A stretch of 64,000 nucleotides of DNA from an uncultured Lachnobacterium sp. (GTDB lineage Bacteria; Bacillota; Clostridia; Lachnospirales; Lachnospiraceae): NCBI GenBank assembly GCA_900546625.1, contig URDU01000003.1:83028-147027 (forward strand). Direction: 5' to 3'. Of the stretch, positions 17,597-27,237 are shown piece after piece (positions within the stretch are counted from its first letter, which is position 1; each line of letters begins with the position of its first letter). The translations under genes and the position numbers were made by a program. Below the pieces are notes generated by a model that was not told the origin of the DNA, searched no databases, and saw only the letters and a list, made by a program, of their open reading frames with translations.

Positions 17597-18280
17597 ATGG
17601 CAGATTTAAATGAATTTCAAAGTAAAATAGGCTATACGTTCAAGAACAGACATCTGCTTGAGCAGGCGCTGACACACAGCTCGTATGCCAATGAAAAGCA
17701 CATGAAAAAGCATTCTGATAACGAGCGTCTGGAGTTTTTGGGGGATGCTGTTTTGGAGATTGTTTCAAGTGAGTTTTTGTTTATCAATTATCCGCAAAAG
17801 CCTGAGGGTGAGCTTACCAAGCTGCGCGCAAGCATTGTTTGTGAGCCGACTCTTGCACTTTGTACAAAGCCGCTTGAACTTGGAAAGTACCTGCGTCTTG
17901 GCAGGGGCGAGGATCATACAGGCGGCAGAAAGAGAAAGTCGATTCTTTCTGATGCGCTCGAGGCAGTGATCGGAGCAATTTATTTAGATGGTGGTTTTAC
18001 TAATGCAAAGGAGTTTGTGCTCAGGTTTATCATGACTGATATTGAGAATAAGCAGCTCTTTTATGATAGCAAGACTATCCTTCAGGAGCTCATACAGGGC
18101 AAGCATGAGCAGCTTTCCTATGAGCTTATTGATGAGAGCGGTCCGGACCATGACAAGCAGTTTACTGTTGCGGTGCTTGTGGACGGTGAGCGTATCAGTG
18201 AGGGAGAGGGCCACACAAAGAAGGCTGCAGAGCAGCAGGCTGCATATCAGGCACTTCTTTTGTACAGAAACAGGGAATAG
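17597..18280 (+). CDS. rnc: Ribonuclease III
   Basis: A 227-residue double-strand RNA endonuclease that processes rRNA and other structured RNAs. The nuclease domain carries the signature NERLEFLGDAVLEIV and the second metal site DALEAVIGAIYLD. The double-stranded-RNA-binding domain occupies about residues 160-225 (TILQELIQGK...HTKKAAEQQAAYQALL). It starts 9 bases upstream of smc in the conserved rnc-smc-ftsY order. Confidence 0.97.
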   Translation: MADLNEFQSKIGYTFKNRHLLEQALTHSSYANEKHMKKHSDNERLEFLGDAVLEIVSSEFLFINYPQKPEGELTKLRASIVCEPTLALCTKPLELGKYLRLGRGEDHTGGRKRKSILSDALEAVIGAIYLDGGFTNAKEFVLRFIMTDIENKQLFYDSKTILQELIQGKHEQLSYELIDESGPDHDKQFTVAVLVDGERISEGEGHTKKAAEQQAAYQALLLYRNRE

Positions 18281-18289
18281 GAGTTTTTA

Positions 18290-21200
18290 ATGTATTTAAA
18301 GAGTTTGGAAGTACAGGGCTTTAAGTCCTTTGCCAACAAAATTGTTTTTGAGTTCCACAACGGCATCACAGGTATTGTCGGGCCAAACGGCAGTGGAAAG
18401 AGTAATGTCGCCGATGCGGTCAGATGGGTGCTCGGTGAGCAGAGCGCAAAGCAGCTTCGTGGTGCCAGCATGCAGGATGTCATTTTTGCGGGTACAGAGA
18501 ACAGGAAGCCGCTTGGATACGCGTATGTTGCCATCACTTTGGACAATTCAGACCATTCGCTTGCGATTGATTTCAATGAGGTTACAGTTGCCAGACGTGT
18601 TTACCGCTCGGGAGAGAGTGAGTATCTCATCAATGGCAATCCGTGCAGGCTCAAGGAGGTTTCAGAGCTTTTCTATGATACCGGTATCGGTAAAGAGGGC
18701 TATTCCATCATTGGACAGGGTCAGATTGACAGGATTCTAAGTGGAAAGCCGGAGGAGAGACGAGAGCTGTTTGATGAGGCCGCCGGCATTGTGAAGTTTA
18801 AAAAGAGAAAGCTTACAGCACAAAAGAAGCTCGATAATGAGCGTGAGAACCTTGTGCGTGTCAATGATATACTGACAGAGCTTGAGAGGCAGGTTGGTCC
18901 ATTACAGAGACAGTCTGAGAAGGCTCATACATATCTCAAAAAGAAAGAAGAACTAAAGACCTACGATGTCAACATGTTTTTGCTTGAGTCAGCACGCATT
19001 GAGACTGAGCTTAAGGCAGCAGATGAGAAATACACTATTGCGGATGACGAGCTAAAGGAAACCAATGCTACTTACGAGAGTATCAAGGCCGAGTATGAGA
19101 GGCTTGGAAACGATATGCAGCAGATGGATGAGCACATCGAGTCTCTTCGAGAGAGCATCACAAGCACTTCATCCACTAGGCAGAAGCTTGAGAATCAGAT
19201 AGAGCTTTTAAAGGAGCAGATACACACGGCTGAAATGACGGATGAGCATCTGCAGTCGAGACTTTCTGCTATCGAAAAGGAAAAGGCTGAGCGTCTTGAA
19301 AGCAGGAAAGAGTACGATGACAAAAAGGCCGCACTTGAAGCTGAGATAGAGCAGATGAAGCAGAACGAGCAGCTTGCTATTGATGAGCATGAGGCTGTGC
19401 TTGCAGAGGTCAATCGTTGCAATGACGGTCTTGAAAAGGGCAAGAATGAGCTTATCGCCCTGCTTCAGGAGAGAGGCGATATCCAGTCGAGACAGCAGCG
19501 CTTTGCCACTATGCTTGAGCAGATTAATATCAGAAAGGCAGAGCTTACAAAGCGTCTTTTAGATAGAAAGACAAGGGAAGCAGGGCTTGATGATATATTG
19601 GATGAGGCCAATAAGAAGCTTTCGGCTGTCAATGAAGAGATTTCTGGCTTAAAGGAAAAGGAGTCGGCTCTTTTGGCAAAAGCTAAGGAGTGGAGAGATA
19701 AGTCCAGGGAGAATGTCCGTCTGATGGAGGAGGCTTCCACAGAGTATCATAAGTCCGTTTCAAGGCTTGAGTCTCTTAAAAATATTGCCGAGCGCTATGA
19801 CGGATATGGCAACAGCATCAAGCGTGTTATGGAGCAGAAGGCTAAAAATCCGGGGCTTCTCGGCGTAGTTTCCGATCTTATCCAGGTGGATAAGCGCTAT
19901 GAGATAGCGATAGAGACTGCTTTAAGCGGTAATATCCAGAATATCGTTACAGAGGATGAGGCCACAGCCAAAAAGATGATCGGTTTTTTGAAGACCAATC
20001 ATTTTGGACGAGCTACGTTTTTACCTCTTACGAGTGTGCGTGCAAACAGAAATACTAAAAATGAGGCAGCACTCGGCGAAAAGGGTGTGCTTGGCATTGC
20101 AAATAAGCTGGTGAAGTGTGATCCGAAGTTTGATGAGGTTGTTGCTTACCTGCTTGGCAGGGTGATTGTGGTGGACACAATTGACAATGCAATTGCACTT
20201 GCAAAGAAAAATCACTATTCACTTCATATCGTGACTGTCGAGGGCGAGTATCTGGCACCGGGAGGCTCTATGTCCGGTGGTGCGTTTAAAAATTCATCCA
20301 ATCTGCTTGCGAGAAACCGTGAGATTGAGGAGCTTGAAAAGAGAGTTGATCTGACAAAGACAAAGCTTAAAGAGCTTAGAGCCAGAAAGGATGATATCGC
20401 GACCGCTATTGCGCTTGGCGAGGAGGATATAGCAGCTGCAAAGACACTGCTGCAGGAAAAGTATATTGAGCAGAACACTGCACAGATTTCTGTTGACAGG
20501 GCAGACCAGCAGAAGAAGGAGAGTGCGAATGTCTACGAGGATCTGCGCACAGAAAATGCGGAGATTGAAAAACAGCTCGAAGAGATAAATCAGGGAAAGC
20601 TGGATATTGCAGCGCAGCTTGAGGCATCAAAGCAGCGTGAAAAGCAGCTTGAGAAGGAAAACAGCTCATACAGTGAGATACTTGAAAAGCAGGGAGTCCT
20701 TGAGCAGGAGGCTTCACACAAGGCTGCGGCTATTTCACTTGAGCTTGCAAATATTACAAAGACGGCAGAGTTTGCTATAGAAAATATCAATCGTATCAAT
20801 TCAGAGATAGAAAAATTTGATGAGCAGAGGGAAAGTCTCGTGGAGGGTGCAGCTACTGCAAAGGATGATATTAAAAAGAAGCAGGCTGATATTGATGCAA
20901 TCACACAGACCATTCTGGCATCAAAGGACAACAATTCAAAGCTTGACGAAGAGCTTAGGGAGAGTCTTGCCAAAAAGGAAATGATGTCTGAGAATTACAG
21001 AGGCTTTTTTGCAAAGCAGGAGGAAGTTTCAAAGAAGCAGGCTGATCTGGATAAGGAGCTTTTCAGACTGAATAGCCAGAGAGAGAAGCTTAAGGAAGCT
21101 TCAGAGACGCAGACCAACTACATGTGGGATGAGTATGAGCTTACTCCGCATGCGGCTTCAGAGCTTAGAAATGATGCATACGATGATCTGCCTTCATTAA

Positions 21201-21850
21201 AGAAGCTTATTGCAGGCATAAAGGATGAAATCAGACGCCTCGGTGATGTAAATGTCAATGCGATTGAGGAATACAGGGAGATATCAACGCGTTATGAGTT
21301 CTTAAAGGGACAGCATGACGACCTTATCGAGGCTGAAAAGACTCTGGTTGGCATCATAGATGAGCTTGACAGTGGTATGAGAAAGCAGTTTACGGAGAAG
21401 TTTGCCGAGATTCAGAGAGAGTTTGACAAATCCTTTAAGCAGCTTTTTGGTGGTGGACATGGTTCACTCGAGCTTGTGGAGGATGAGGATATACTTGAGT
21501 GCGGTATCAGAATCATCGCACAGCCACCTGGAAAGAAGCTGCAGAATATGATGCAGATGTCCGGTGGAGAAAAGGCGCTTACCGCCATTGCGCTTTTGTT
21601 TGCCATTCAGGCACTAAAGCCATCGCCGTTTTGTCTGCTTGATGAGATTGAGGCGGCGCTTGATGATTCAAACGTTTCGCGCTATGCAAATTATCTGAAC
21701 AAGCTTACAAAGAACACGCAGTTTATCGTTATCACACACAGACGTGGTACGATGGCGGCAGCGGACAGACTCTACGGTATCACGATGCAGGAAAAGGGTG
21801 TTTCCACACTCGTTTCGGTAAATCTGATAGAGAATGATCTGACACAGTAG
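18290..21850 (+). CDS. smc: Chromosome segregation protein SMC
   Basis: An 1186-residue condensin ATPase. The N-terminal head has KSFANK and Walker A GPNGSGKSN. Two long coiled coils flank a hinge at about residues 505-670 (GLLGVVSDLIQVDKRYEIAIETALSG...FLPL). The C-terminal head carries the signature MSGGEKALTAIALLFA and Walker B CLLDEIEAALDD. Full length. It compacts and segregates the chromosome with ScpAB, which is not in the window. It lies between rnc and ftsY. Confidence 0.98.
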   Translation: MYLKSLEVQGFKSFANKIVFEFHNGITGIVGPNGSGKSNVADAVRWVLGEQSAKQLRGASMQDVIFAGTENRKPLGYAYVAITLDNSDHSLAIDFNEVTVARRVYRSGESEYLINGNPCRLKEVSELFYDTGIGKEGYSIIGQGQIDRILSGKPEERRELFDEAAGIVKFKKRKLTAQKKLDNERENLVRVNDILTELERQVGPLQRQSEKAHTYLKKKEELKTYDVNMFLLESARIETELKAADEKYTIADDELKETNATYESIKAEYERLGNDMQQMDEHIESLRESITSTSSTRQKLENQIELLKEQIHTAEMTDEHLQSRLSAIEKEKAERLESRKEYDDKKAALEAEIEQMKQNEQLAIDEHEAVLAEVNRCNDGLEKGKNELIALLQERGDIQSRQQRFATMLEQINIRKAELTKRLLDRKTREAGLDDILDEANKKLSAVNEEISGLKEKESALLAKAKEWRDKSRENVRLMEEASTEYHKSVSRLESLKNIAERYDGYGNSIKRVMEQKAKNPGLLGVVSDLIQVDKRYEIAIETALSGNIQNIVTEDEATAKKMIGFLKTNHFGRATFLPLTSVRANRNTKNEAALGEKGVLGIANKLVKCDPKFDEVVAYLLGRVIVVDTIDNAIALAKKNHYSLHIVTVEGEYLAPGGSMSGGAFKNSSNLLARNREIEELEKRVDLTKTKLKELRARKDDIATAIALGEEDIAAAKTLLQEKYIEQNTAQISVDRADQQKKESANVYEDLRTENAEIEKQLEEINQGKLDIAAQLEASKQREKQLEKENSSYSEILEKQGVLEQEASHKAAAISLELANITKTAEFAIENINRINSEIEKFDEQRESLVEGAATAKDDIKKKQADIDAITQTILASKDNNSKLDEELRESLAKKEMMSENYRGFFAKQEEVSKKQADLDKELFRLNSQREKLKEASETQTNYMWDEYELTPHAASELRNDAYDDLPSLKKLIAGIKDEIRRLGDVNVNAIEEYREISTRYEFLKGQHDDLIEAEKTLVGIIDELDSGMRKQFTEKFAEIQREFDKSFKQLFGGGHGSLELVEDEDILECGIRIIAQPPGKKLQNMMQMSGGEKALTAIALLFAIQALKPSPFCLLDEIEAALDDSNVSRYANYLNKLTKNTQFIVITHRRGTMAAADRLYGITMQEKGVSTLVSVNLIENDLTQ

Positions 21851-21873
21851 AATTTTATTTATGGAGAGTTAAA

Positions 21874-22815
21874 ATGGAAGAAAAAGAAAAGAAGCAGGGC
21901 TTTTTTAAGAGGCTCGTTTCAGGATTGACAAAGACCAGAGACAATATTGTTTCCGGCATAGATTCACTTTTCAGTGGATTTTCACATATAGATGATGATT
22001 TTTATGAGGAGCTTGAGGAGATTCTCATCATGGGAGATCTCGGAGTGAGAGCCACGGAGAATATCATCGAGGATCTGCAGAGAAAGGTGAAGGAGCAGCA
22101 TATTAAGGAGCCTGCAGAGTGCAAGGAACTCTTGATTGAGAGCATCAAGGAGCAGATGAAGGTGGAGGAGACCGCCTACAGATTTGAAAATGAAAAGTCT
22201 GTTGTGCTCATAATCGGAGTCAACGGAGTAGGAAAGACTACCACTGTCGGAAAGCTTGCAGGGAAGCTCAAGGAACAGGGCAAGAAGGTGGTCATTGCAG
22301 GTGCCGATACCTTCAGGGCGGCAGCAGGTGACCAGCTGAAAGAATGGGCAAACCGTGCCGGAGTTGATATGATTGGCGGGGCAGAGGGCGCAGACCCGGG
22401 AGCTGTTGTATATGATGCGGTTGCAGCTTCAAAGGCCAGAAACGCTGATGTGCTTCTTGTCGATACAGCGGGAAGATTACACAACAAAAAGAATCTGATG
22501 AATGAGCTTGGAAAAATCAATAAGATATTGGAGAGTGAGTATCCGGAGGCATACAGAGAGACACTCGTGGTGCTGGATGCGACTACAGGACAGAATGCAC
22601 TAGTTCAGGCGAGAGAGTTTTCTGATGTTGCAAAGATTTCGGGCATCGTGCTCACCAAGATGGACGGTACGGCAAAGGGCGGTATCGCTGTAGCGATACA
22701 GTCAGAGCTTTCAGTGCCGGTTAAGTATATCGGAGTCGGTGAGACCATCGATGATCTGCAGAAATTTGATTCGGACGAGTTCGTTAATGCATTGTTTGAC
22801 ACCAAAACAGAATAA
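21874..22815 (+). CDS. ftsY: Signal recognition particle receptor FtsY
   Basis: A 313-residue membrane-associated GTPase that docks SRP-ribosome complexes to the translocon. It has a short charged N-terminus (EEKEKKQGFFKRLVSGLTKTRDNI) rather than a long acidic A domain. The NG domain carries GVNGVGKTTT, ADTFRAAA, DTAGRLHNKKNLM, TKMDGTAKGG and GVGETIDDLQKF. Its partner ffh lies 1.7 kb downstream, separated by ilvA. Confidence 0.97.
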   Translation: MEEKEKKQGFFKRLVSGLTKTRDNIVSGIDSLFSGFSHIDDDFYEELEEILIMGDLGVRATENIIEDLQRKVKEQHIKEPAECKELLIESIKEQMKVEETAYRFENEKSVVLIIGVNGVGKTTTVGKLAGKLKEQGKKVVIAGADTFRAAAGDQLKEWANRAGVDMIGGAEGADPGAVVYDAVAASKARNADVLLVDTAGRLHNKKNLMNELGKINKILESEYPEAYRETLVVLDATTGQNALVQAREFSDVAKISGIVLTKMDGTAKGGIAVAIQSELSVPVKYIGVGETIDDLQKFDSDEFVNALFDTKTE

Positions 22816-22824
22816 AGTTATATT
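22796..22824 (+). promoter_or_regulatory. ilvA promoter within the ftsY 3' end
   Basis: TTGACA (22796-22801), 17-base spacer and TATATT (22819-22824). The -35 box lies inside the last codons of ftsY, so ilvA can be transcribed separately. Confidence 0.75.
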
Positions 22825-22865
22825 GTTTATAATAATCTGGTATATCAAGGAAAGGAATAACAAAT

Positions 22866-24077
22866 ATGCTGACATTAGATAAATTTGAGGAAGCAAGTGA
22901 GAAGGTCAAGGAGGTCACCCTTGAGACAAAGCTCATTTACAGTGATTTTTTGAGTGACCAGACAGGCAATAAGGTGTATCTGAAGCCTGAAAATATGCAG
23001 TTTACCGGAGCTTACAAGGTTAGAGGCGCTTACTACAAGATAAGCACACTCACAGACGAGGAGAGAGCAAAGGGACTCATCACTGCATCCGCAGGAAACC
23101 ATGCGCAGGGTGTTGCATATGCGGCAAAGTGCTATGGCTGCAAGGCTGTCATCGTGATGCCTACCACCACACCTCTTATCAAGGTAAACCGTACAAAGAG
23201 CTACGGCGCTGAGGTAGTGCTTTACGGAGATGTGTATGATGAGGCATGTGCCAAGGCATATGAGCTCGCAGAGAAAGAGGGCTACACATTCATCCATCCG
23301 TTTGATGATTTAGCTGTCGCAACAGGACAGGGAACTATCGCCATGGAGATATTCAAGGAGCTGCCTCTTGTTGAGTATATCCTTGTTCCAATCGGAGGAG
23401 GCGGACTGGCAACAGGTGTTTCTACACTTGCAAAGCTCTTAAATCCAAAGATTAAGGTTATCGGAGTGGAGCCGGCAGGCGCCAATTGTATGCAGGAGTC
23501 GTTTAAGAACGGCAAAGTGACCACTTTACCAAGTGTAAATACCATTGCAGACGGAACAGCTGTAAAGACACCGGGCTCAAATATTTTCCCATACATAAAG
23601 AAAAATCTTGATGATATCATCACAGTGGAGGATGATGAGCTTATCGTGGCTTTCCTTGATATGGTAGAGAATCACAAGATGATAGTTGAAAACTCAGGTC
23701 TTCTGACTGTAGCTGCGCTTAAGCATCTCGGTGTAAAGGACAAGAGAGTGGTTTCTATCTTAAGCGGAGGCAACATGGATGTCATCACCATGTCATCAGT
23801 TGTACAGCAGGGCCTTATTTTCAGAGACAGGATATTTACTGTTTCAGTGCTTCTGCCTGATAAGCCGGGCGAGCTTGCAAAGGTTTCACAGACTCTCGCC
23901 GATGTACAGGGAAATGTAATAAAGCTTGAGCACAACCAGTTTGTAACTACAAACAGAAGTGCGGCTGTTGAGCTTCGCATTACGCTTGAGTGCTTTGGCA
24001 CAGAGCACAAGGAACAGATTATAGCTGCGCTCGAGAAGAAGGGCTACAAGCCAAGAATTGTACGCACTATGATATAA
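22866..24077 (+). CDS. ilvA: Threonine ammonia-lyase
   Basis: A 403-residue PLP enzyme that converts threonine to 2-oxobutanoate, feeding isoleucine synthesis or threonine catabolism. The PLP lysine is Lys51 in FTGAYKVRGA. SAGNHAQGVA and VPIGGGGLATG bind substrate and phosphate. A single C-terminal ACT-type domain (about 325-403, FTVSVLLPDKPGELAKVSQTL) marks the medium form, shorter than E. coli IlvA. It interrupts the SRP gene cluster and has its own promoter. No other branched-chain gene is nearby. Confidence 0.93.
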   Translation: MLTLDKFEEASEKVKEVTLETKLIYSDFLSDQTGNKVYLKPENMQFTGAYKVRGAYYKISTLTDEERAKGLITASAGNHAQGVAYAAKCYGCKAVIVMPTTTPLIKVNRTKSYGAEVVLYGDVYDEACAKAYELAEKEGYTFIHPFDDLAVATGQGTIAMEIFKELPLVEYILVPIGGGGLATGVSTLAKLLNPKIKVIGVEPAGANCMQESFKNGKVTTLPSVNTIADGTAVKTPGSNIFPYIKKNLDDIITVEDDELIVAFLDMVENHKMIVENSGLLTVAALKHLGVKDKRVVSILSGGNMDVITMSSVVQQGLIFRDRIFTVSVLLPDKPGELAKVSQTLADVQGNVIKLEHNQFVTTNRSAAVELRITLECFGTEHKEQIIAALEKKGYKPRIVRTMI

Positions 24078-24102
24078 AAATAAAAGTATCAAGTATTTTT
24101 AC

Positions 24103-24131
24103 TTGACACCGGGCAAACTATGTGTTATTCT
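24103..24131 (+). promoter_or_regulatory. ylxM-ffh promoter
   Basis: TTGACA (24103-24108), 17-base spacer and TATTCT (24126-24131). Confidence 0.8.
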
Positions 24132-24165
24132 ACCATAGGTTCGAGGGAAAAAGAGGATACTTGAT

Positions 24166-24510
24166 ATGGAAGAAAAACTTGAACAGGCATATTTATATGA
24201 TTTCTACGGTGAGCTTTTGAACGAGCATCAGCGTCAGGTATATGAGGATTTTGTCTTCAATGATTTGTCACTCGGTGAGATAGCATCCGAGGAGGGGATT
24301 TCCCGTCAGGGTGTTGCAGATCTGATTAAGAGGTGCAATAAGAAGTTGCTTGACTATGAGGCAAAGCTTCATCTTGTCGAGAAGTTTATGTCCATAAAGA
24401 GTGACATACGAAGGATTCATGAGCTGACGAATGATTTTAAGAAATCACATAATGAGCTATTAATGAATGAAATCGAAGCTATTTCGAATCAGATACTAGA
24501 GGAGCTGTAA
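24166..24510 (+). CDS. ylxM: YlxM/p13-like helix-turn-helix protein
   Basis: A 114-residue protein with a sigma-factor region 4-like helix-turn-helix ([41 protein letters not shown]) and a C-terminal helix. YlxM proteins are encoded directly before ffh and have been linked to SRP function in streptococci and staphylococci. The ffh ATG comes one base after its stop, so expression is coupled. Confidence 0.9.
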
Positions 24511-24511
24511 T

Positions 24512-25888
24512 ATGGCATTTGACAGTTTATCAGAAAAACTGCAGAACGTTTTCAAGAATCTCCGCAGCAAGGGAAAGCTTACTGAGGATGATGTAAAGGC
24601 TGCTCTTAAAGAGGTTAAGATGGCACTCCTTGAGGCCGATGTTAACTTCAAGGTTGTTAAGCAGTTCACAAAGAGTGTCCAGGAGAGAGCAATCGGACAG
24701 GATGTCATGAATGGTCTCAATCCCGGGCAGATGGTCATCAAAATCGTAAACGAAGAGATGATTAAGCTTATGGGCTCTGAGACAACAGAGATTGCTTTCA
24801 GGCCGGGCAAGGAGCTTACCGTTATCATGATGGTAGGTCTTCAGGGAGCCGGTAAGACAACCACCACAGCAAAAATTGCCGGTAAGCTTAAGAGCAAGGG
24901 CAAGAAATCACTGCTTGTAGCCTGTGATGTGTATCGCCCGGCTGCGATTGAGCAGTTAAAGATAAACGGTGAGAAGCAGGGCGTTGAGGTTTTCTCAATG
25001 GGGGACAAAAACAAGCCTGCCGACATCGCAAAGGCTGCTGTGGAGCATGCTAAGAAAAACGATTTCAATGTTGTTATCATCGATACTGCCGGACGTCTTC
25101 ATATTGATGAGGATATGATGGCAGAGCTTATTGAGATAAAAGAAGCTACTGATGTTTTCCAGACCATACTCGTGGTTGATGCCATGACAGGTCAGGATGC
25201 GGTAAATGTAGCAGGTACCTTTGATGAAAAGATAGGAATTGACGGAGTTGTCATCACAAAGCTTGATGGTGACACCAGAGGTGGAGCGGCACTTTCAATC
25301 AGAGCCGTTACAGGAAAGCCGATACTTTACGCCGGTATGGGCGAGAAGCTTTCAGACCTTGAGCAGTTCTATCCGGAGCGTATGGCTTCAAGAATCCTCG
25401 GCATGGGTGATGTGCTTTCAATGATTGAGAAGGCACAGGAAAACATTGATGAGGAACAGGCCAAGAAGCTTGAGCAGAAGATGCGCAAAAATGAGTTTGA
25501 TTTTGAGATGTACCTTGATTCGATGAGTCAGATGAAGAAGATGGGCGGTCTTTCAAGTGTGATGGGCATGATGCCGGGCATGGGTATCGGTGGAGGCAAG
25601 ATGCCGGATATTGATACAGATGAAGCCGAAAAGGGAATGGCCCGCACAGAGGCAATCATCTATTCCATGACACCTGAGGAAAGACGAAATCCAAAGCTTC
25701 TAAATCCAAGCCGCAAGGCTCGTATTGCAAGAGGCGCAGGCGTTGATGTATCAGAGGTCAACAGACTTGTAAAGCAGTTTGAGCAGACAAAGAAGTTCAT
25801 GAAGCAGATGCCCGGTATGATGGGCGGCAAGAAGGGACGCCGTGGTGGCGGTGGTCTGGGAGGCTTATTCAAAGGACTTCCGTTTTAA
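24512..25888 (+). CDS. ffh: Signal recognition particle protein Ffh
   Basis: A 458-residue SRP GTPase. The NG domain shows GLQGAGKTTTTAKIA, CDVYRPAAIEQL, DTAGRLHIDEDMM and TKLDGDTRGGAAL. The methionine-rich M domain (about 300-458) binds signal peptides and SRP RNA, including the RKARIARGAGV segment and a glycine/methionine-rich tail. It works with FtsY. No SRP RNA gene is visible here. Coupled to ylxM and followed by rpsP. Confidence 0.97.
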   Translation: MAFDSLSEKLQNVFKNLRSKGKLTEDDVKAALKEVKMALLEADVNFKVVKQFTKSVQERAIGQDVMNGLNPGQMVIKIVNEEMIKLMGSETTEIAFRPGKELTVIMMVGLQGAGKTTTTAKIAGKLKSKGKKSLLVACDVYRPAAIEQLKINGEKQGVEVFSMGDKNKPADIAKAAVEHAKKNDFNVVIIDTAGRLHIDEDMMAELIEIKEATDVFQTILVVDAMTGQDAVNVAGTFDEKIGIDGVVITKLDGDTRGGAALSIRAVTGKPILYAGMGEKLSDLEQFYPERMASRILGMGDVLSMIEKAQENIDEEQAKKLEQKMRKNEFDFEMYLDSMSQMKKMGGLSSVMGMMPGMGIGGGKMPDIDTDEAEKGMARTEAIIYSMTPEERRNPKLLNPSRKARIARGAGVDVSEVNRLVKQFEQTKKFMKQMPGMMGGKKGRRGGGGLGGLFKGLPF

Positions 25889-25964
25889 TATGTTTTGTTA
25901 ACAAAAGTATTTATTTTACTTTTGATATATATTATTCAATAAACCTATGAGGAGGTGAAACAAA

Positions 25965-26210
25965 ATGGCAGTAAAGATCAGATTAAGAAGAATGGGACAG
26001 AAGAAAGCTCCTTTCTATAGAATCGTAGTTGCAGACTCTAGATCACCAAGAGATGGAAGATGCATCGAGGAGATCGGAACATACGATCCAACTAAGGATC
26101 CTAGCGAGTATCATGTAAATGAGGAATTAGCTAAGAAATGGTTATCAAACGGCGCACAGCCAACTGAGACAGTAGCTAGAATCTTCAAGAGTGCTGGTAT
26201 CGAGAAATAG
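25965..26210 (+). CDS. rpsP: 30S ribosomal protein S16
   Basis: An 81-residue S16 ([42 protein letters not shown]...). GAGGAGGTG precedes the ATG. It heads the conserved rpsP-khpA-rimM-trmD-rplS series. The 76-base gap after ffh contains an AT-rich 8-bp inverted repeat (CAAAAGTA/TACTTTTG) of unclear meaning. Confidence 0.97.
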   Translation: MAVKIRLRRMGQKKAPFYRIVVADSRSPRDGRCIEEIGTYDPTKDPSEYHVNEELAKKWLSNGAQPTETVARIFKSAGIEK

Positions 26211-26227
26211 GATAAAGAGGTGGCGTA

Positions 26228-26458
26228 ATGAAAGAATTAGTTGAAGTAATTGCAAAATCTTTAGTTGATTATCCGGATGAGGTTAATGTAACTGAGACCG
26301 AAAACGAGAAAGCAATTGTTTTGGAATTACGTGTTGCACAGTCTGACATGGGCAAAGTGATCGGCAAGCAGGGACGTATTGCTAAGGCTATTCGTTCAGT
26401 TGTTAAGGCCGCAGCCTCTAAAGAAGACAAAAAGGTTATTGTTGAAATAGTACAGTAA
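26228..26458 (+). CDS. khpA: KH domain RNA-binding protein KhpA
   Basis: A 76-residue single KH domain with the nucleic-acid-binding GxxG in MGKVIGKQGRIAKAIRSVV. KhpA proteins (formerly YlqC) bind RNA, often with KhpB/Jag. It lies 17 bases after rpsP, the typical place, with AAAGAGGTGG before the ATG. A terminator follows it, so rimM may depend on read-through or another start. Confidence 0.93.
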   Translation: MKELVEVIAKSLVDYPDEVNVTETENEKAIVLELRVAQSDMGKVIGKQGRIAKAIRSVVKAAASKEDKKVIVEIVQ

Positions 26459-26463
26459 CATAA

Positions 26464-26493
26464 AGGCATCTCTTATGAGATGCCTGTTTTTTT
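26464..26493 (+). terminator. Terminator after khpA
   Basis: A 9-bp stem, AGGCATCTC (26464-26472) with GAGATGCCT (26477-26485), is followed by GTTTTTTT. Confidence 0.9.
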
Positions 26494-26504
26494 ATAATTT
26501 ATAG

Positions 26505-26558
26505 TAACTATTCAAGGTGGAGTCAGATTACGGGAATGCGAAGCATGTAGTAATCTGA
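26505..26558 (+). repeat. Dispersed repeat half plus hairpin before rimM
   Basis: TAACTATTCAAGGTGG (26505-26520) is identical to 49986-50001 before purF. Directly after it, TCAGATTAC (26523-26531) pairs with GTAATCTGA (26550-26558), and inside that ATGC-GAA-GCAT forms a second small hairpin. No T run follows, so it is not an ordinary terminator. It looks like a REP-type intergenic element. Confidence 0.55.
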
Positions 26559-26622
26559 TTAATCATAAATGAGGGGCAAAATACCTCTTGACCCTCATAT
26601 CAGTAATATCAGGAGACAGAGA

Positions 26623-27129
26623 ATGGAAGATTTACTACAGGTAGGTGTGATTACGAGCACACACGGCATTCGCGGTGAGGTAAAGGTGTTCCCAACCACT
26701 GACGACGCTGCTCGTTTTAAAAAGCTTAAAAATGTCATTCTGGATAATGGCAAAGAGCGCAGGGATTTGGAAATAACTTCTGTCAAATTTTTCAAGAATC
26801 AGGTTATCTTGAAATTTAAGGGCATAGATGACATAAATGATGTAGAAAAATATAAAAAGGCTCCCCTTTTTGTGACAAGGGAAAATGCGGTGCCGCTTGA
26901 GGAAAATGAGTACTTTATAGCTGATCTTATCGGTCTTTCAGTCACATCAGACGAGGGAGAGGAGCTTGGAGTCATAGATGATGTGCTTCAGACCGGTGCC
27001 AACGATGTGTATGTTGTTAAGAAAGCCGGTGCAAATGATCTGCTGATTCCGGCAATAAAGGATTGTATACTGGACGTTGATGTGGAAAATGGCATGATGA
27101 AGGTGCATCTGCTTGCAGGATTGAGATAG
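26623..27129 (+). CDS. rimM: Ribosome maturation factor RimM
   Basis: A 168-residue 16S rRNA processing factor that acts on the 30S head and binds S19. The N-terminal domain is recognised from [24 protein letters not shown]. The C-terminal PRC barrel spans about 95-168 ([36 protein letters not shown]...[14 protein letters not shown]). I chose the ATG at 26623 after AGGAG rather than an in-frame ATG at 26569, because it matches the family N-terminus. Confidence 0.95.
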   Translation: MEDLLQVGVITSTHGIRGEVKVFPTTDDAARFKKLKNVILDNGKERRDLEITSVKFFKNQVILKFKGIDDINDVEKYKKAPLFVTRENAVPLEENEYFIADLIGLSVTSDEGEELGVIDDVLQTGANDVYVVKKAGANDLLIPAIKDCILDVDVENGMMKVHLLAGLR

Positions 27130-27237
27130 TTATATTCCAAACCGCAAAAACCGTAAAATGAGATATAAAATTTAGCAAAATCATACATTTAAAATCGTAA
27201 AATCGTAAAACAGGATGATAACAGGAGATATAGGAAA

